Assembly (NCBI RefSeq): GCF_014243445.1 | Contig: NZ_JACLQD010000002.1 | Span: 744,001-808,000, forward strand | Length of the DNA stretch: 64,000 nucleotides | Source of the DNA: Paragemmobacter straminiformis | GTDB taxonomy: Bacteria; Pseudomonadota; Alphaproteobacteria; Rhodobacterales; Rhodobacteraceae | Direction of reading: 5' to 3' | In this document: piece after piece, positions 8,431 to 17,669 of the stretch | How the letters are laid out: every line of letters begins with the position of its first letter | How positions within the stretch are numbered: the stretch's first letter is position 1 | Notes under the pieces: generated by a model | Database searches by the model: none | The model's input: only the letters and a program-made list of their open reading frames with translations | What the model was told of the DNA's origin: nothing | Translations under genes and position numbers: made by a program

Positions 8431-9170
8431 ACCTCGCCCCCCGAAATGGTGATGGCCTGCCCGTTCACCCCGTCCGACCCCGCCCCGCACAGCCAGAGCG
8501 CGGCAGAGGTCACCTCGTCGGGCCGGAACAGGCGGTTCTGGGGGTTCAGGGATTCGAGCGCCGCGCGCGCCTCGGCGGGGCTGCGCCCGGTCTTTTCCGA
8601 GATGACGCGGATGGAGTGGGCGGTCATCTCGGTATCAAGAAAGCCGGGGCAGATGGCATTGGCGGTGACGGGCGAGCGCGCCACCTCGAGCGCGACCGAG
8701 CGGGTCAGCCCGATCACGCCATGCTTGGCCGCCGCATAGGGTGCCACCTTGGCATAGCCCTTGATCCCGGCGGTCGAGGCGATGGCGATCAGCCGCCCCC
8801 ATCCGGTGAACTGGCGCAGCCCCGCGCGGAAGGTCAGGAACACGCCGGTCAGGTTGGCAGCGATCATGGCGTTCCACTGGTCGAGCGAGGTTTTCGCCAA
8901 GGGTGCGGAATCGGCCTGCCCCGCATTGGCGATGACGATGTCGACCGGGCCGCTTGCCGCAAAGAGCGCCGCGACCGAAGCCTCGTCCGTCACGTCGCAG
9001 GGCAAGGCGCGGATCAGGGGCGAGGACGCGGCGACCGACTCAAGTGCCGCGATGCGGCGGCCGCAGATCACCACCGATGCGCCTGCGGCGGCAAAGCCGC
9101 GCGCAAGGTCGGCCCCCGTGCCCGAGCCGCCGCCCGTTACCAGAACGCGTTTGCCGGTCAGGTCGGTCAT
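8427..9170 (-). CDS. Short-chain dehydrogenase/reductase
   Basis: 247-residue NAD(P)-binding SDR. The nucleotide motif TGGGSGTG is near the N-terminus (about 12-19), followed by NAG, the catalytic Ser region IAIASTAG and YAAAKHG (Tyr-x3-Lys). The C-terminal ending [22 protein letters not shown] is typical for FabG-like enzymes. In this operon it would interconvert a hydroxy and a keto group on the ring-reduced CoA intermediate. Its ATG overlaps the stop codon of the monooxygenase/reductase gene, and its stop overlaps the MarR start. Confidence 0.92.
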   Translation of the reverse strand: MTDLTGKRVLVTGGGSGTGADLARGFAAAGASVVICGRRIAALESVAASSPLIRALPCDVTDEASVAALFAASGPVDIVIANAGQADSAPLAKTSLDQWNAMIAANLTGVFLTFRAGLRQFTGWGRLIAIASTAGIKGYAKVAPYAAAKHGVIGLTRSVALEVARSPVTANAICPGFLDTEMTAHSIRVISEKTGRSPAEARAALESLNPQNRLFRPDEVTSAALWLCGAGSDGVNGQAITISGGEV

Positions 9171-11452
9171 GCGCGGATCACCTCGGCCCCTTTCGATTGC
9201 AGACGGCGCAGCTGGTCGCGGCCCGCGAGATAGGGCAGCGGCCAGACGGTTCCGGTATCGCCCATCGCGGCGGCGGCGTGAAGCGTCCAATAGGGGTCGG
9301 CCAGATGCGGGCGGGCAAGGCAGACAAGATCGGCGCGGCCCGCAAGCAGGATCGAGTTCACGTGATCGGGTTCGGTGATGTTGCCCACCGCCATCGTGGC
9401 CAGCCCCGCCTCGTTGCGGATGCGGTCGCTGAACGGGGTCTGGAACATGCGGCCGTAGACGGGCCTTGCTTCGGTCGAGGTCTGGCCTGCCGAGACGTCG
9501 ATGATATCGGCGCCGCCTGCGGCGAACATCCGTGCGATCTCGACCGCTTCGGCGGGTGTCACGCCGTCGGGTCCGGCCCAGTCGGTGGCCGAGATGCGCA
9601 CCGAGATCGGCTTTTCCTCGCCCCATGCGGCGCGCATGGCGGCCAGCACCTCGAGCGGCCAGCGCATGCGGTTGTCAAGGCTGCCGCCATAGGCATCGCT
9701 GCGCCTGTTCGACAGCGGCGAGATGAAGGAGGACAGAAGGTAGCCGTGGGCGGCGTGCAGTTCGACCATGTCGAAGCCCGCGCGTTTCGCCATCAGGGTG
9801 GCATCGACGAATTCCTGCGTGACGGCCTCCATGTCGGCGCGCGTCATCTCGCGCGGGACGGCGTTTCGGGGCGACCACGGCAGGGCCGAGGGGGCGATGA
9901 TCTCCCAGTTGCCCGAGGGAAGCGGGGCGTCGCCCTCCTCCCAGCCGACCTGCGTGCTGGCCTTGCGGCCCGCGTGGCCGATCTGGCAGCAGATCTTGGC
10001 CTGCGTCTCGGCATGGACGAAATCGGTCAGGCGCTTCCATGCGGCTTCGTGTTCGGGGGCGTAAAGGCCGGGGCAACCGGGGGTGATGCGCCCCTGCGCG
10101 CTGGTGCAGGTCATTTCGGTGTAGACAAGCCCCGCGCCGCCCTTGGCGCGTTCGGCGTAATGGACGAAGTGCCAGTCGGTCGGGCAGCCATCCACGGCCT
10201 TGTATTGCGCCATGGGCGAGACGACGATGCGGTTTTGCAGCGCCATGTCGCGCAGCCGGAAGGGGGCGAACATCGGGGCGCGGCCCTTTTCACCCCCCGC
10301 CTGTTCGGCGAACCAGTCTTCGGCCCTGCGCAGCCATTCTGGGTCGCGCAGGCGCAGGTTTTCATGGCTGATGCGCTGGCTGCGGGTCAGCAGGGAATAG
10401 GCGAATTGCATCGGCGGCATGTCGAGATAGCGTTCGACCTGCTCGAACCATTCAAGGCTGTTGCGGGCCGCCGATTGCAGGCGCAACACCTCGACCCGCC
10501 GTTCGTCCTGATAGCGCTGGAAGGCGGCTTGCAGGGTGGGTTCGGATTGCAGGTAGTCGGCCAGCGCGATCGCGCTGTCGAGGGCGAGGCGGGTGCCCGA
10601 GCCGATGGAAAAGTGCCCCGTCGCTGCGGCATCGCCCATCAGGACCACGTTTTCGTGGAACCATGTGTTGCAGACCACGCGGGGGAAGTTCATCCAGACC
10701 GCCGATCCGCGCAGATGGGCGGCGTTCGAGATCAGCTCGTGCCCGCCAAGGTGGCTGGCAAAGATCTTGCGGCAGGTTTCGACCGTGTCCTCTTTCGACA
10801 TGGCGTCGAAACCCCAGCGGTCCCATGTCTCTTGCGTGCATTCGACGATGAAGGTCGCGGTCGAGTCGTCGAACTGGTAGGCGTGTGCCCAGACCCAGCC
10901 GTGTTCGGTGTTCTCGAAGATGAAGGTGAAGGCGTCGTCGAATTTCTGATGCGTGCCGAGCCAGACGAATTTGCACAGGCGCATGTCGATGTCGGGCTGG
11001 AAGGTGGCTTCGTATTCGCGCCGCACGGCCGAGTTGATGCCGTCGCAGGCCACGACGACATCATAGTCGCGGCGATATTCTTCGGCGGATTTGAATTCGG
11101 TCTCGAACCTGAGGTCGACGCCCAGCTCGCGGGCGCGGGCTTGCAGCAGGATCAGCAATTGCTTGCGCCCGATGCCTGCAAAGCCGTGCCCGCCCGAGAC
11201 GTTGCGCACCCCGTCGTGGACCACGGCGATGTCGTCCCAATAGGCGAAGTGGTCGCGGATGGACCGGGTGGAAACGGGGTCGTTCTTCTGCATCCGCCCG
11301 AGCGCGTCGTCAGACAGCACCACGCCCCAGCCGAAGGTATCGTTGGCGCGGTTGCGTTCCAGCACGGTGATCTGGTGCGCGGGATCGCGCAGCTTCATCG
11401 AGATGGCAAAGTAAAGACCGGCGGGGCCGCCGCCGAGGCAGAGAATCTTCAT
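9167..11452 (-). CDS. 2-aminobenzoyl-CoA (or salicylyl-CoA type) monooxygenase/reductase fusion
   Basis: 761-residue fusion of two flavoproteins. Residues 1 to about 380 form a FAD aromatic hydroxylase ([16 protein letters not shown] dinucleotide fold, [25 protein letters not shown] flavin motif). From Met394 on there is an old-yellow-enzyme domain ([45 protein letters not shown]). This architecture is that of 2-aminobenzoyl-CoA monooxygenase/reductase of Azoarcus evansii, which hydroxylates and then reduces the ring of anthraniloyl-CoA; databases often label it bifunctional salicylyl-CoA 5-hydroxylase/oxidoreductase. It is the first gene of the leftward operon and defines the pathway. The start at 11452 puts the Rossmann motif at the very N-terminus. 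Substrate (amino versus hydroxy) cannot be proved from sequence. Confidence 0.93.
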   Translation of the reverse strand: MKILCLGGGPAGLYFAISMKLRDPAHQITVLERNRANDTFGWGVVLSDDALGRMQKNDPVSTRSIRDHFAYWDDIAVVHDGVRNVSGGHGFAGIGRKQLLILLQARARELGVDLRFETEFKSAEEYRRDYDVVVACDGINSAVRREYEATFQPDIDMRLCKFVWLGTHQKFDDAFTFIFENTEHGWVWAHAYQFDDSTATFIVECTQETWDRWGFDAMSKEDTVETCRKIFASHLGGHELISNAAHLRGSAVWMNFPRVVCNTWFHENVVLMGDAAATGHFSIGSGTRLALDSAIALADYLQSEPTLQAAFQRYQDERRVEVLRLQSAARNSLEWFEQVERYLDMPPMQFAYSLLTRSQRISHENLRLRDPEWLRRAEDWFAEQAGGEKGRAPMFAPFRLRDMALQNRIVVSPMAQYKAVDGCPTDWHFVHYAERAKGGAGLVYTEMTCTSAQGRITPGCPGLYAPEHEAAWKRLTDFVHAETQAKICCQIGHAGRKASTQVGWEEGDAPLPSGNWEIIAPSALPWSPRNAVPREMTRADMEAVTQEFVDATLMAKRAGFDMVELHAAHGYLLSSFISPLSNRRSDAYGGSLDNRMRWPLEVLAAMRAAWGEEKPISVRISATDWAGPDGVTPAEAVEIARMFAAGGADIIDVSAGQTSTEARPVYGRMFQTPFSDRIRNEAGLATMAVGNITEPDHVNSILLAGRADLVCLARPHLADPYWTLHAAAAMGDTGTVWPLPYLAGRDQLRRLQSKGAEVIRA

Positions 11453-11578
11453 GGCCCGTATCCTTTTCCTGACGCAGGATGGCTGCATCGCTGGAATTAG
11501 GCTGGCACTGTCGCAAAACAATTTCAAGTTTGAAATTTATGGGCTTGAAATTTATCCGGCCGCGCGGATGATGGGCGC
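11453..11578. promoter_or_regulatory. Divergent promoter region with MarR-like operator
   Basis: This 126-bp gap separates the leftward monooxygenase/reductase operon from the rightward hydratase operon. It contains the AT-rich perfect inverted repeat ATTTCAAGTTTGAAAT (11521-11536) and a further copy of the half-site, CTTGAAAT (11544-11551); TTGAAATTTAT occurs twice, at 11530 and 11545. Such a site between divergent operons that include marR is a likely MarR operator. The same half-sites, ATTTCAAG and CTTGAAAT, occur at 31437-31464. Confidence 0.65.
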
Positions 11579-12334
11579 ATGGGATTGCAGATCGAACAAC
11601 ATGCGGGCTGGGTGCGGCTTGTGCTGGACCGGCCCGAGGCGCGAAACGCCTTGAATACCGCGCTTTTGGCCGAAATCGCGGCTGCCTTGACGCGGCTGGC
11701 GGAAGATGCCGCCTGCCGGGTGGCGGTGCTTGCGGGGGCTGGCGGGCATTTCGCGGCAGGGGCCGACATCGGCGAGATCGAGGGGAAATCGGCCGCCGAG
11801 GGCGCCGCCGATCCGCGCAAGGCGCATTGGGCGGCGATACGGGCCTTTCCCAAGCCGCTGCTTGCCGAGGTTGACGGCTTTGCGCTGGGGGGCGGGTTCG
11901 AGCTGGCGCTGATGGCCGATATCATGGTGCTGGGCCAGTCGGCGCGGCTTGGCCTGCCCGAGACGAACCTTGGCCTGATCCCCGGAGCGGGGGGCGGGCA
12001 GCGGTTGCTGGCGCTGGCCGGTCGGGCGCGGGCTGCGCGGATGGTGCTGACGGGCGAGGTCATCGACGCCGCCACCGCGCGGGACTGGGGCATTGCGGCC
12101 TATCTGGCCGAGGGCGATGCAGGCCCGTTGGCCGCAGATCTGGCAGGGAAGCTTGCGGCGCGCGCGCCGCTGGCGCTGATGGCGGCAAAGCGGGCGCTGG
12201 TCGCGGGCGACGAAGCGGGCCTTGCCTTGCAGGCCGAGCGGGCGGCGTTCGAGGCGCTTCTGGACAGTGCCGACAAGGCCGAGGGGATCCGCGCCTTTCG
12301 CGAAAAGCGCAAACCGGAGTTCAGGGGCGCATGA
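11579..12334 (+). CDS. Enoyl-CoA hydratase (crotonase with both catalytic glutamates)
   Basis: 251-residue enoyl-CoA hydratase. Oxyanion-hole segment AGAGGHFAAGADIGE, then the two catalytic glutamates Glu108 (ALGGGFELALM) and Glu128 (GLPETNLGLIPGAGGGQRL), so ordinary hydration of an enoyl-CoA is expected. It is the first gene of the rightward arm that shares the divergent promoter with the aminobenzoyl-CoA-type operon, and its TGA overlaps the ATG of the 3-hydroxyacyl-CoA dehydrogenase gene. Together the two genes supply the hydration and oxidation steps of beta-oxidation. C-terminal FREKRKPEF is typical of the family. Confidence 0.93.
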   Translation: MGLQIEQHAGWVRLVLDRPEARNALNTALLAEIAAALTRLAEDAACRVAVLAGAGGHFAAGADIGEIEGKSAAEGAADPRKAHWAAIRAFPKPLLAEVDGFALGGGFELALMADIMVLGQSARLGLPETNLGLIPGAGGGQRLLALAGRARAARMVLTGEVIDAATARDWGIAAYLAEGDAGPLAADLAGKLAARAPLALMAAKRALVAGDEAGLALQAERAAFEALLDSADKAEGIRAFREKRKPEFRGA

Positions 12335-13434
12335 TCGGGGTTGTCGGTCTGGGGGCGATGGGCCTTGGCATCGCGCAGGTTTTCGCGGCGGCGGGGCATG
12401 AGGTGCGGGTCACCGATGCCGCGCCCGCCATGCGCGACAGCGCCCTTGCGCGGCTGGCCGAGGCGCTGGCCCCGCGCGTCGCCAAGGGCGCGTTGAGCGG
12501 CGCGTCACGCGATGCGCTGCTGGCGCGGGTGACGGTGGTCGAGAGCGCCGGAGAGATCGGCCCCGTGATGCTGGCGGTCGAGGCGGTGGTCGAGCGGATC
12601 GAGGTGAAGCGGGCGGTCTTTGCCGCACTCGAGGCCGGATCGGGCGGGGCGGTCATGGCGACCAACACCTCGTCCATTCCGGTAGCCGAGATCGCCAGGG
12701 GCATGGCGCGGCCCGAACGGCTGGTGGGGTTGCATTTCTTCAACCCCGCGCCGGTGATGAAACTGGTCGAGGTGATCGGCCACGCGGGCAGCGATGCGGC
12801 GGCGATCGATCTGGCCCGCCGCGTGACCGAAGCGGCGGGCAAGGTGGTCATCGCCGCACCCGACCGCCCCGGTTTCATCGTCAACCGCTGCGCGCGGCCC
12901 TTTTACGGCGAGGCGCTGGCCCTGCTTGCGGAAGGGCGCGGCGCGGCCGAGGTGGATGCGGCGATGGTGGCTGCGGGCTACAGGATCGGCCCCTTTGGCC
13001 TGATCGACCTGATCGGGGCCGACATCAACCTTGCCGCGACCGAGGGGCTGGCGGCGGCGATGGGCGGGCATCCGCGCTATCATGTCTTTGCCGCGCTGCG
13101 CGAACAGGTGGCGGCGGGGCGTCTGGGACGCAAATCGGGGGCGGGGTTCGTCTATCCCTCGGGGGCGGTTGCGCCGCCTGCGGATGCGGCGCAGATCGCC
13201 CTGCGGATCGAGGCCACGCTGGTGAACGAGGCGGGTTGGCTGCTGGCCGAAGGCGGCGTCAGCGCCGGGGATATCGACACGGGCCTGACGCTGGGCCTGA
13301 ACTTTCCGCGCGGGCCCTTCGCCATGCTGCAAGCGCAGGGGCGCGCGGCGGTCCGCGCCACGCTGGCAGGTCTGGCGGCATCCGCCCCCCCTGCCCTGCG
13401 CGGGCGCTACGACCTGTCGCCGCTGCTGGCCTAG
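12331..13434 (+). CDS. 3-hydroxyacyl-CoA dehydrogenase (PaaH/FadB-like)
   Basis: 367-residue NAD-dependent 3-hydroxyacyl-CoA dehydrogenase. NAD motif GLGAMGLG near the N-terminus, catalytic His135 in GLHFFNPAPVMKLVEV, and 3HCD C-terminal domain beginning near PDRPGFIVNRCARPFYGEAL. A second, partial C-terminal repeat (ATLVNEAGWLLAEGGVSAGDIDTGLTLGLNFPRGPF) makes it longer than the 280-residue butyryl-type enzymes and similar to PaaH-type proteins. It follows the hydratase with an ATGA overlap. The TAG stop codon lies in the first unit of an 18-bp tandem repeat shared with the convergent iorB gene. Confidence 0.93.
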   Translation: MIGVVGLGAMGLGIAQVFAAAGHEVRVTDAAPAMRDSALARLAEALAPRVAKGALSGASRDALLARVTVVESAGEIGPVMLAVEAVVERIEVKRAVFAALEAGSGGAVMATNTSSIPVAEIARGMARPERLVGLHFFNPAPVMKLVEVIGHAGSDAAAIDLARRVTEAAGKVVIAAPDRPGFIVNRCARPFYGEALALLAEGRGAAEVDAAMVAAGYRIGPFGLIDLIGADINLAATEGLAAAMGGHPRYHVFAALREQVAAGRLGRKSGAGFVYPSGAVAPPADAAQIALRIEATLVNEAGWLLAEGGVSAGDIDTGLTLGLNFPRGPFAMLQAQGRAAVRATLAGLAASAPPALRGRYDLSPLLA

Positions 13435-13494
13435 GCGAAACTGCTGGCCTAGGCGAAACTGCTGGCCTAGGCGAAACTGCTGGCCTAGGCGAAA
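13423..13494. repeat. Four tandem copies of an 18-bp unit carrying stop codons on both strands
   Basis: The unit CTGCTGGCCTAGGCGAAA is present four times without mismatch (13423-13440, 13441-13458, 13459-13476, 13477-13494). Each unit holds the palindrome GCCTAGGC, so each reads Leu-Leu-Ala-stop to the right and Phe-Ala-stop to the left. The rightward dehydrogenase stops in unit 1 (TAG 13432-13434) and the leftward iorB stops in unit 4 (TAG on the minus strand, 13485-13487). Because the unit is a multiple of three, gain or loss of copies leaves both proteins unchanged. Confidence 0.95.
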
Positions 13495-15029
13495 CTGCGG
13501 ATCGTCTGGATCGCGCCGTCGAGCGCCTTGCCCTCTTCATCCCTGAGCGCGGCTTCACGCAGGCGGCGCGCCCAGTCGGCGGCATCGTCGCGGCCGGCCA
13601 CAAGGGCGATGGCGTCGATCACGCGGTCGAATTTCGACAGGCCGCGCGCATGGGTGTCGGAATAGCCTTTGACGAGGCGGCGGCAGCGTATGACCTCGAC
13701 CGCGAGCGCGTAATCGGTGGCGCGGTAGCCAAGGGCCAGCGCAAGCCAGCGGTCGAGATGGGCCACCTCTTGCGCGTGGCGAAGGGTGCGCGGACGCCAG
13801 AAGCGCAGACCGCCGATCAGGTAGAGCGTGACAAAGGCGGTCAGGCTGTCGCTGCGCAGGCGGCGGCCCTTGTCGAACCAGCGGGTCAGGCGGGACATCC
13901 ACTTGGGATCGGCCTGCACCCTTGCGCCAAGGCGGGCGGGCAGAAGGCCGGCAATCTCTTCGGCACGGGGGTGGAAGAATTCGGTCAGTTGCAGCACGTT
14001 CTGGTCGCGCAGGCCCATTTCGCGGGCGATGCGGGCGCTGCGGCTGCCACGGGTTTTCAGGTCGGCCACGCGGATCACATCGTCATAGGCCATCGCATTG
14101 GCGATGTATTTCGCAGCCTCGCGCGTCAGGGCATGGCCAAGGGCCGGATCGTCCTGTGCCAGAACGGCATCGAGGCGGGCAAGGTAGGTTTCGCCATAGG
14201 CAAGGTTCTGGAAGCCGACCACCTTTTGCAGGCCCGGCAGGGCAAGTTCGGCCACGGGCGCGGGCAAGGCGGCCACGCGGGACTGAAGCCTGTGCCACTG
14301 CGCCAGCAGGGCGGCGGGGCCTTTGGCGACCGGTGCCTTGGGAGGGGCGGCGGGTTCGTCCTGTTGCTGCGGGGCCTGTGCGGCCTCGAAGCCTGCGGCA
14401 AAGGCGCGGAGCGAGCCTTCGATGCCCTTGCCGCCCGCGCGGATGGCGGCCTCATAGGCGTCGCGCCCGAAGGGCAGCGCCCCCGACCCTGCGAGTGCGC
14501 CCAGAAGCGAGGCGGAAATGACCGACCCGTTGGCAATGGCCAGACGGTCGAAATCGGCGGCGATGAAGCGGCGCGCGGCGATGGCGGCGGCGGCCATCAC
14601 CTCGTCGCTGTCGGCGATTCCGTCACCGGGGACCATCTTTTCCGACACGGCCAAGGCGCGGTGGGTCGAGGTGATGAGCGTGGTGCGGTCGGGTGTTACA
14701 AAACCGCGGATGATCGAGCGGCCCGCCTCCATCATTTCGGCGGTCACCATGATGTCGACATCGCCCGCGGCGGGTTGCAGCGAAAAGACCGGCATCGCGC
14801 CATCGGCGGGCATCGGGGCCATTTCGACGTAATAGACCGTGGCCCCCGTGCGCTGCGACACGCCCGCGACCGAGGTTGCCTGCGCGGCATAGCCGTTGGC
14901 GCGGGCGACGGCTTCGATCCAGCCGGTCAGCACCCCGCCGCCCTGCCCGCCCACGGCGAGGATGGCAAGCTTGATGATCCCGCCAAGGGCGGCATCGGGG
15001 CGCGGGGTAAAGCCTTCGTGCAGGGTCAT
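13485..15029 (-). CDS. iorB: Indolepyruvate (aryl-2-oxoacid):ferredoxin oxidoreductase, beta subunit fused to DUF6537-type domain
   Basis: 514 residues. The first roughly 200 form the pyruvate-ferredoxin-oxidoreductase gamma-type domain (ILAVGGQGGGVLTGWI, then SVAGVSQRTGATVYYVEM), which binds CoA and works with the TPP/Fe-S alpha subunit. The rest (about 250-510) is the long C-terminal extension found in the proteobacterial two-gene form of the enzyme; archaeal IorB consists of the first part only. Family reaction: aryl-pyruvate + CoA + oxidised ferredoxin to aryl-acetyl-CoA + CO2. Its ATG overlaps the iorA stop codon. The start at 15029 was chosen for that overlap; the open extension upstream is out of character. 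The stop codon lies in the 18-bp tandem repeat. Confidence 0.88.
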   Translation of the reverse strand: MTLHEGFTPRPDAALGGIIKLAILAVGGQGGGVLTGWIEAVARANGYAAQATSVAGVSQRTGATVYYVEMAPMPADGAMPVFSLQPAAGDVDIMVTAEMMEAGRSIIRGFVTPDRTTLITSTHRALAVSEKMVPGDGIADSDEVMAAAAIAARRFIAADFDRLAIANGSVISASLLGALAGSGALPFGRDAYEAAIRAGGKGIEGSLRAFAAGFEAAQAPQQQDEPAAPPKAPVAKGPAALLAQWHRLQSRVAALPAPVAELALPGLQKVVGFQNLAYGETYLARLDAVLAQDDPALGHALTREAAKYIANAMAYDDVIRVADLKTRGSRSARIAREMGLRDQNVLQLTEFFHPRAEEIAGLLPARLGARVQADPKWMSRLTRWFDKGRRLRSDSLTAFVTLYLIGGLRFWRPRTLRHAQEVAHLDRWLALALGYRATDYALAVEVIRCRRLVKGYSDTHARGLSKFDRVIDAIALVAGRDDAADWARRLREAALRDEEGKALDGAIQTIRSFA

Positions 15030-17173
15030 GCCGGAACCTCGAATGACAGGCGCTTGGCGGCGCGGCGGGCTTGCAGCCAGCCGATGATGCGGCCGCGCCA
15101 CGTGGCGAGGCGCTTTTCCCACGGGGTCGGGTTGTGGACCACGTCGGCGCGGTAGAACGAAGGGCAAAGCACGGCGGCATCGGCCACCTCGCCACAGTTG
15201 CCGCAGCCGACGCAGGACTGGTCGATGCTGGCGACAGGGTCGTCGCGCAGCGGGTCGTCAAGCCGCTTGAGCGAGAGCGACGGGCAGCCCGACAGGCGGA
15301 TGCAGGCGTGGTCGCCGGTGCAGATGTCTTCGTCGACGCCGAAGCGCGGGGCCTCGACGCGGCGGCCCTCGCGGATCGCCTGTTGCGCCAGCGGCTTTTC
15401 GCGGCGCTGCTTGTTGAGCATGCATTCCGACGAGGCGACGATCACCTTGGGGCCGGGGGTGTCGGTGGTCAGCGCCTCGCGCAGCACGTCGCGCATGTGG
15501 CCCACGTCATAGGTGCGGTCCACCTCGCGCACCCAGTCGATGCCGATGCCGCGCAAGGCCTTGGAAATCGGGTGCTTGGTCGCCTTGGTCGGGTTGTCGG
15601 CGCGCGACGACATGATGTCCTGCCCGCCGGTCGCGGCAGAGTAGTAGTTGTCGACGATCACCGCCACGCCATCGGATTTGTTGAAGGCCATGTTGGTGAA
15701 CGAGGATGACAGCCCGTTGTGCCAGAAACCGCCGTCGCCGATGATCGACACGGGCCGCCGTTCGCCGCCGCCGTCGAAGGCCGCATTGGCGGCGGGGCCG
15801 AGGCCATAGCCCATCGTGGCACCGCCCACCTCGAACGGCGGAAGCGAGCCGAAGAGGTGGCAGCCGATATCGGCGGTGATCTGGAGCTTGCCGGTTTCCT
15901 TTTGCACCAGCTTCATCGCGGCAAAGATCGGCCGCTCCGGACAGCCGGTGCAAAAGCCGGGCGGACGGATCGGGACGGTCTTGGTCAGATCGGGGATCCG
16001 GGGCTTGTCCTCGTTCGGGGCGCGGACAAGGGCGGGCAACATCTCGGGGGCGGCCTGTTTCAGGAAGGCGGCGATGCTGTCGAGCATGACCTGACCGGTG
16101 TATTCCCCCGCCATCGGGAAGATGTCCTTGCCGTGCAGGCGCAGCGACGATCCCTGCCGGTAAAGGAAGGTGGACAGTTGCTGTTCGATGAATTCGGGCT
16201 GGCCTTCCTCGACCACGAGAATGTGGTCCTTGCCTTGGCAAAAGGCGTGGAATTCCGAGGACACCAGCGGATAGGTGACGTTCAGGACGTAAAGCGGCAC
16301 CTGCGTATTGCCGAAAAGGTCGGCAAGGCCAAGCCGTTGCAGGGCACGGATCACGCCGTTGTACATGCCGCCTTGCAGGATGATGCCGAGGGGGGCTTTC
16401 TCGGGGCCGAACATCTCGTTCAGCTTGTGGTCGAGGATGAAGCGTTCGGCGGCGGGCCAGCGGTTCCTGACCTTGTCCTGTTCATGGGCAAAGGACATGG
16501 GCGGCAGGACGACGCGGGCGAAATCGGATTGCGGGTTCGACAGCGCCTCGCGCACCGAAAGCGCGGGGCGCTTGTTGTCGCGGGTGGTGAACGACCCCGT
16601 CACGTGGCACGAGCGGATGCGCACCATCAGCATGACGGGGGTGTTCGAGGCTTCGGACAGCTCGAACCCGTCCTTTACGGCCTTGGTGATGCAGGGCAGG
16701 TTCGGGCGCGGGTCCAAGAGCCAGAACTGCGATTTCATCGCAAAGGCGTGGCTGCGTTCCTGCATGATCGAGGAGCCTTCGCCGTAATCCTCGCCCACGA
16801 TGATGAGAGCGCCGCCGTTGACGCCGGAGGAGGCAAGGTTCGCCAGCGCGTCAGAGGCCACGTTGACCCCGACCGAGCCCTTGAACGTCACGGCCCCGCG
16901 GATCGGGTAATGCACCGAGGCCGCCAGCATGGCGGCGGCCGCGGCCTCGTTGGCGTTGGCCTCGTAGCGCACGCCGAGTTCGGCAAGCAGTTCCTCGGCA
17001 TCGGCCAGAACGTCCATCAGGTGGCTGATCGGCGCGCCCTGATAGCCGCCGACATAGCCCACGCCGTTCTCCAAAAGAGCCTTGGTGATGGCAAGGATGC
17101 CTTCGCCCGTAAAGGTTTCGCCCGCGCCGAGGCGCAGATCTTCGACTTCCGCCTTGAAGGACCGTTCGGCCAT
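15026..17173 (-). CDS. iorA: Indolepyruvate (aryl-2-oxoacid):ferredoxin oxidoreductase, alpha subunit
   Basis: 715-residue TPP enzyme subunit. Order: pyrimidine-binding domain (about 20-200), central domain, TPP-binding domain with GDG at 479-481 followed by the conserved Asn in VIVDNYYSA, and a C-terminal ferredoxin domain starting near Cys618 with CTGDHACIRLSGCP and CVGCGNC...CP, enough for two [4Fe-4S] clusters. FCTGCPERPIF is the usual family motif. It decarboxylates aryl-pyruvates to aryl-acetyl-CoA, with ferredoxin as acceptor. It lies in a leftward operon cyclase - flavoprotein - marR - iorA - iorB, so the oxoacid probably arises from the compound handled by the neighbouring flavoproteins and importer. 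The true substrate may not be indolepyruvate. Confidence 0.91.
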   Translation of the reverse strand: MAERSFKAEVEDLRLGAGETFTGEGILAITKALLENGVGYVGGYQGAPISHLMDVLADAEELLAELGVRYEANANEAAAAAMLAASVHYPIRGAVTFKGSVGVNVASDALANLASSGVNGGALIIVGEDYGEGSSIMQERSHAFAMKSQFWLLDPRPNLPCITKAVKDGFELSEASNTPVMLMVRIRSCHVTGSFTTRDNKRPALSVREALSNPQSDFARVVLPPMSFAHEQDKVRNRWPAAERFILDHKLNEMFGPEKAPLGIILQGGMYNGVIRALQRLGLADLFGNTQVPLYVLNVTYPLVSSEFHAFCQGKDHILVVEEGQPEFIEQQLSTFLYRQGSSLRLHGKDIFPMAGEYTGQVMLDSIAAFLKQAAPEMLPALVRAPNEDKPRIPDLTKTVPIRPPGFCTGCPERPIFAAMKLVQKETGKLQITADIGCHLFGSLPPFEVGGATMGYGLGPAANAAFDGGGERRPVSIIGDGGFWHNGLSSSFTNMAFNKSDGVAVIVDNYYSAATGGQDIMSSRADNPTKATKHPISKALRGIGIDWVREVDRTYDVGHMRDVLREALTTDTPGPKVIVASSECMLNKQRREKPLAQQAIREGRRVEAPRFGVDEDICTGDHACIRLSGCPSLSLKRLDDPLRDDPVASIDQSCVGCGNCGEVADAAVLCPSFYRADVVHNPTPWEKRLATWRGRIIGWLQARRAAKRLSFEVPA

Positions 17174-17183
17174 GATGTTCCCG

Positions 17184-17669
17184 TCAGATCTCGTGTTTGC
17201 GGATATTGGCCAGCATCTTTTGCAGCGTGCCGACAAAGGCGCGGCGTTCGGCCTCGTCTATGCCCTTGAACATGCGGGCGTAGCTTTCGGCCATGCGGGG
17301 CCAGAGGGTTTCAAAGGTGGTGCGGCCCGCTTCGGTGATGAAGACGCGGGTGGCGCGGCTGTCTGTGGCATCCGCCTCGCGCCGGATCAGCCCTTCGGCG
17401 GCCAACTGGTCAAGGGCGCGCGACAGGGTGGATTGTTCGACGACCGCATAGACGGCCAGTTCGCGGATCAGCGGCGCGTCGATCACCGACAGAACCGCAA
17501 GCGCGCGCATCTTGGGCGTGGACAGGCCCAGATCGGCCATCTCGTCGCGCAGCGAGGCGTTGTAGCGGCCCATGATGCGGTTCATCAGATAGGGCGCATA
17601 GTTCGACAGGCCGATCTCGCCGAGGCGGGTATCGGTGGGCGGCGGTTTGGCGGGGCTTTGGTCGGTCAT
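17184..17669 (-). CDS. MarR-family transcriptional regulator (second)
   Basis: 161-residue MarR protein: dimerisation helix GLSNYAPYLMNRIMGRYN, recognition region VVEQSTLSRALDQLAAEGLIRR, wing DATDSRATRVFITEAG. The start at 17669 gives MTDQSPAK and overlaps the stop codon of the upstream flavoprotein; the longer open frame is shadow sequence. The gene sits inside the operon cyclase - flavoprotein - marR - iorAB. Its likely target is the AT-rich palindromic region between the two divergent operons (20139-20158). It is distinct in sequence from the MarR at 7990-8430. Confidence 0.9.
   Translation of the reverse strand: MTDQSPAKPPPTDTRLGEIGLSNYAPYLMNRIMGRYNASLRDEMADLGLSTPKMRALAVLSVIDAPLIRELAVYAVVEQSTLSRALDQLAAEGLIRREADATDSRATRVFITEAGRTTFETLWPRMAESYARMFKGIDEAERRAFVGTLQKMLANIRKHEI

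Noticed and set aside
13423-13494. CRISPR array
   Set aside because: The 18-bp units are directly adjacent with no spacers, and no cas gene is present.
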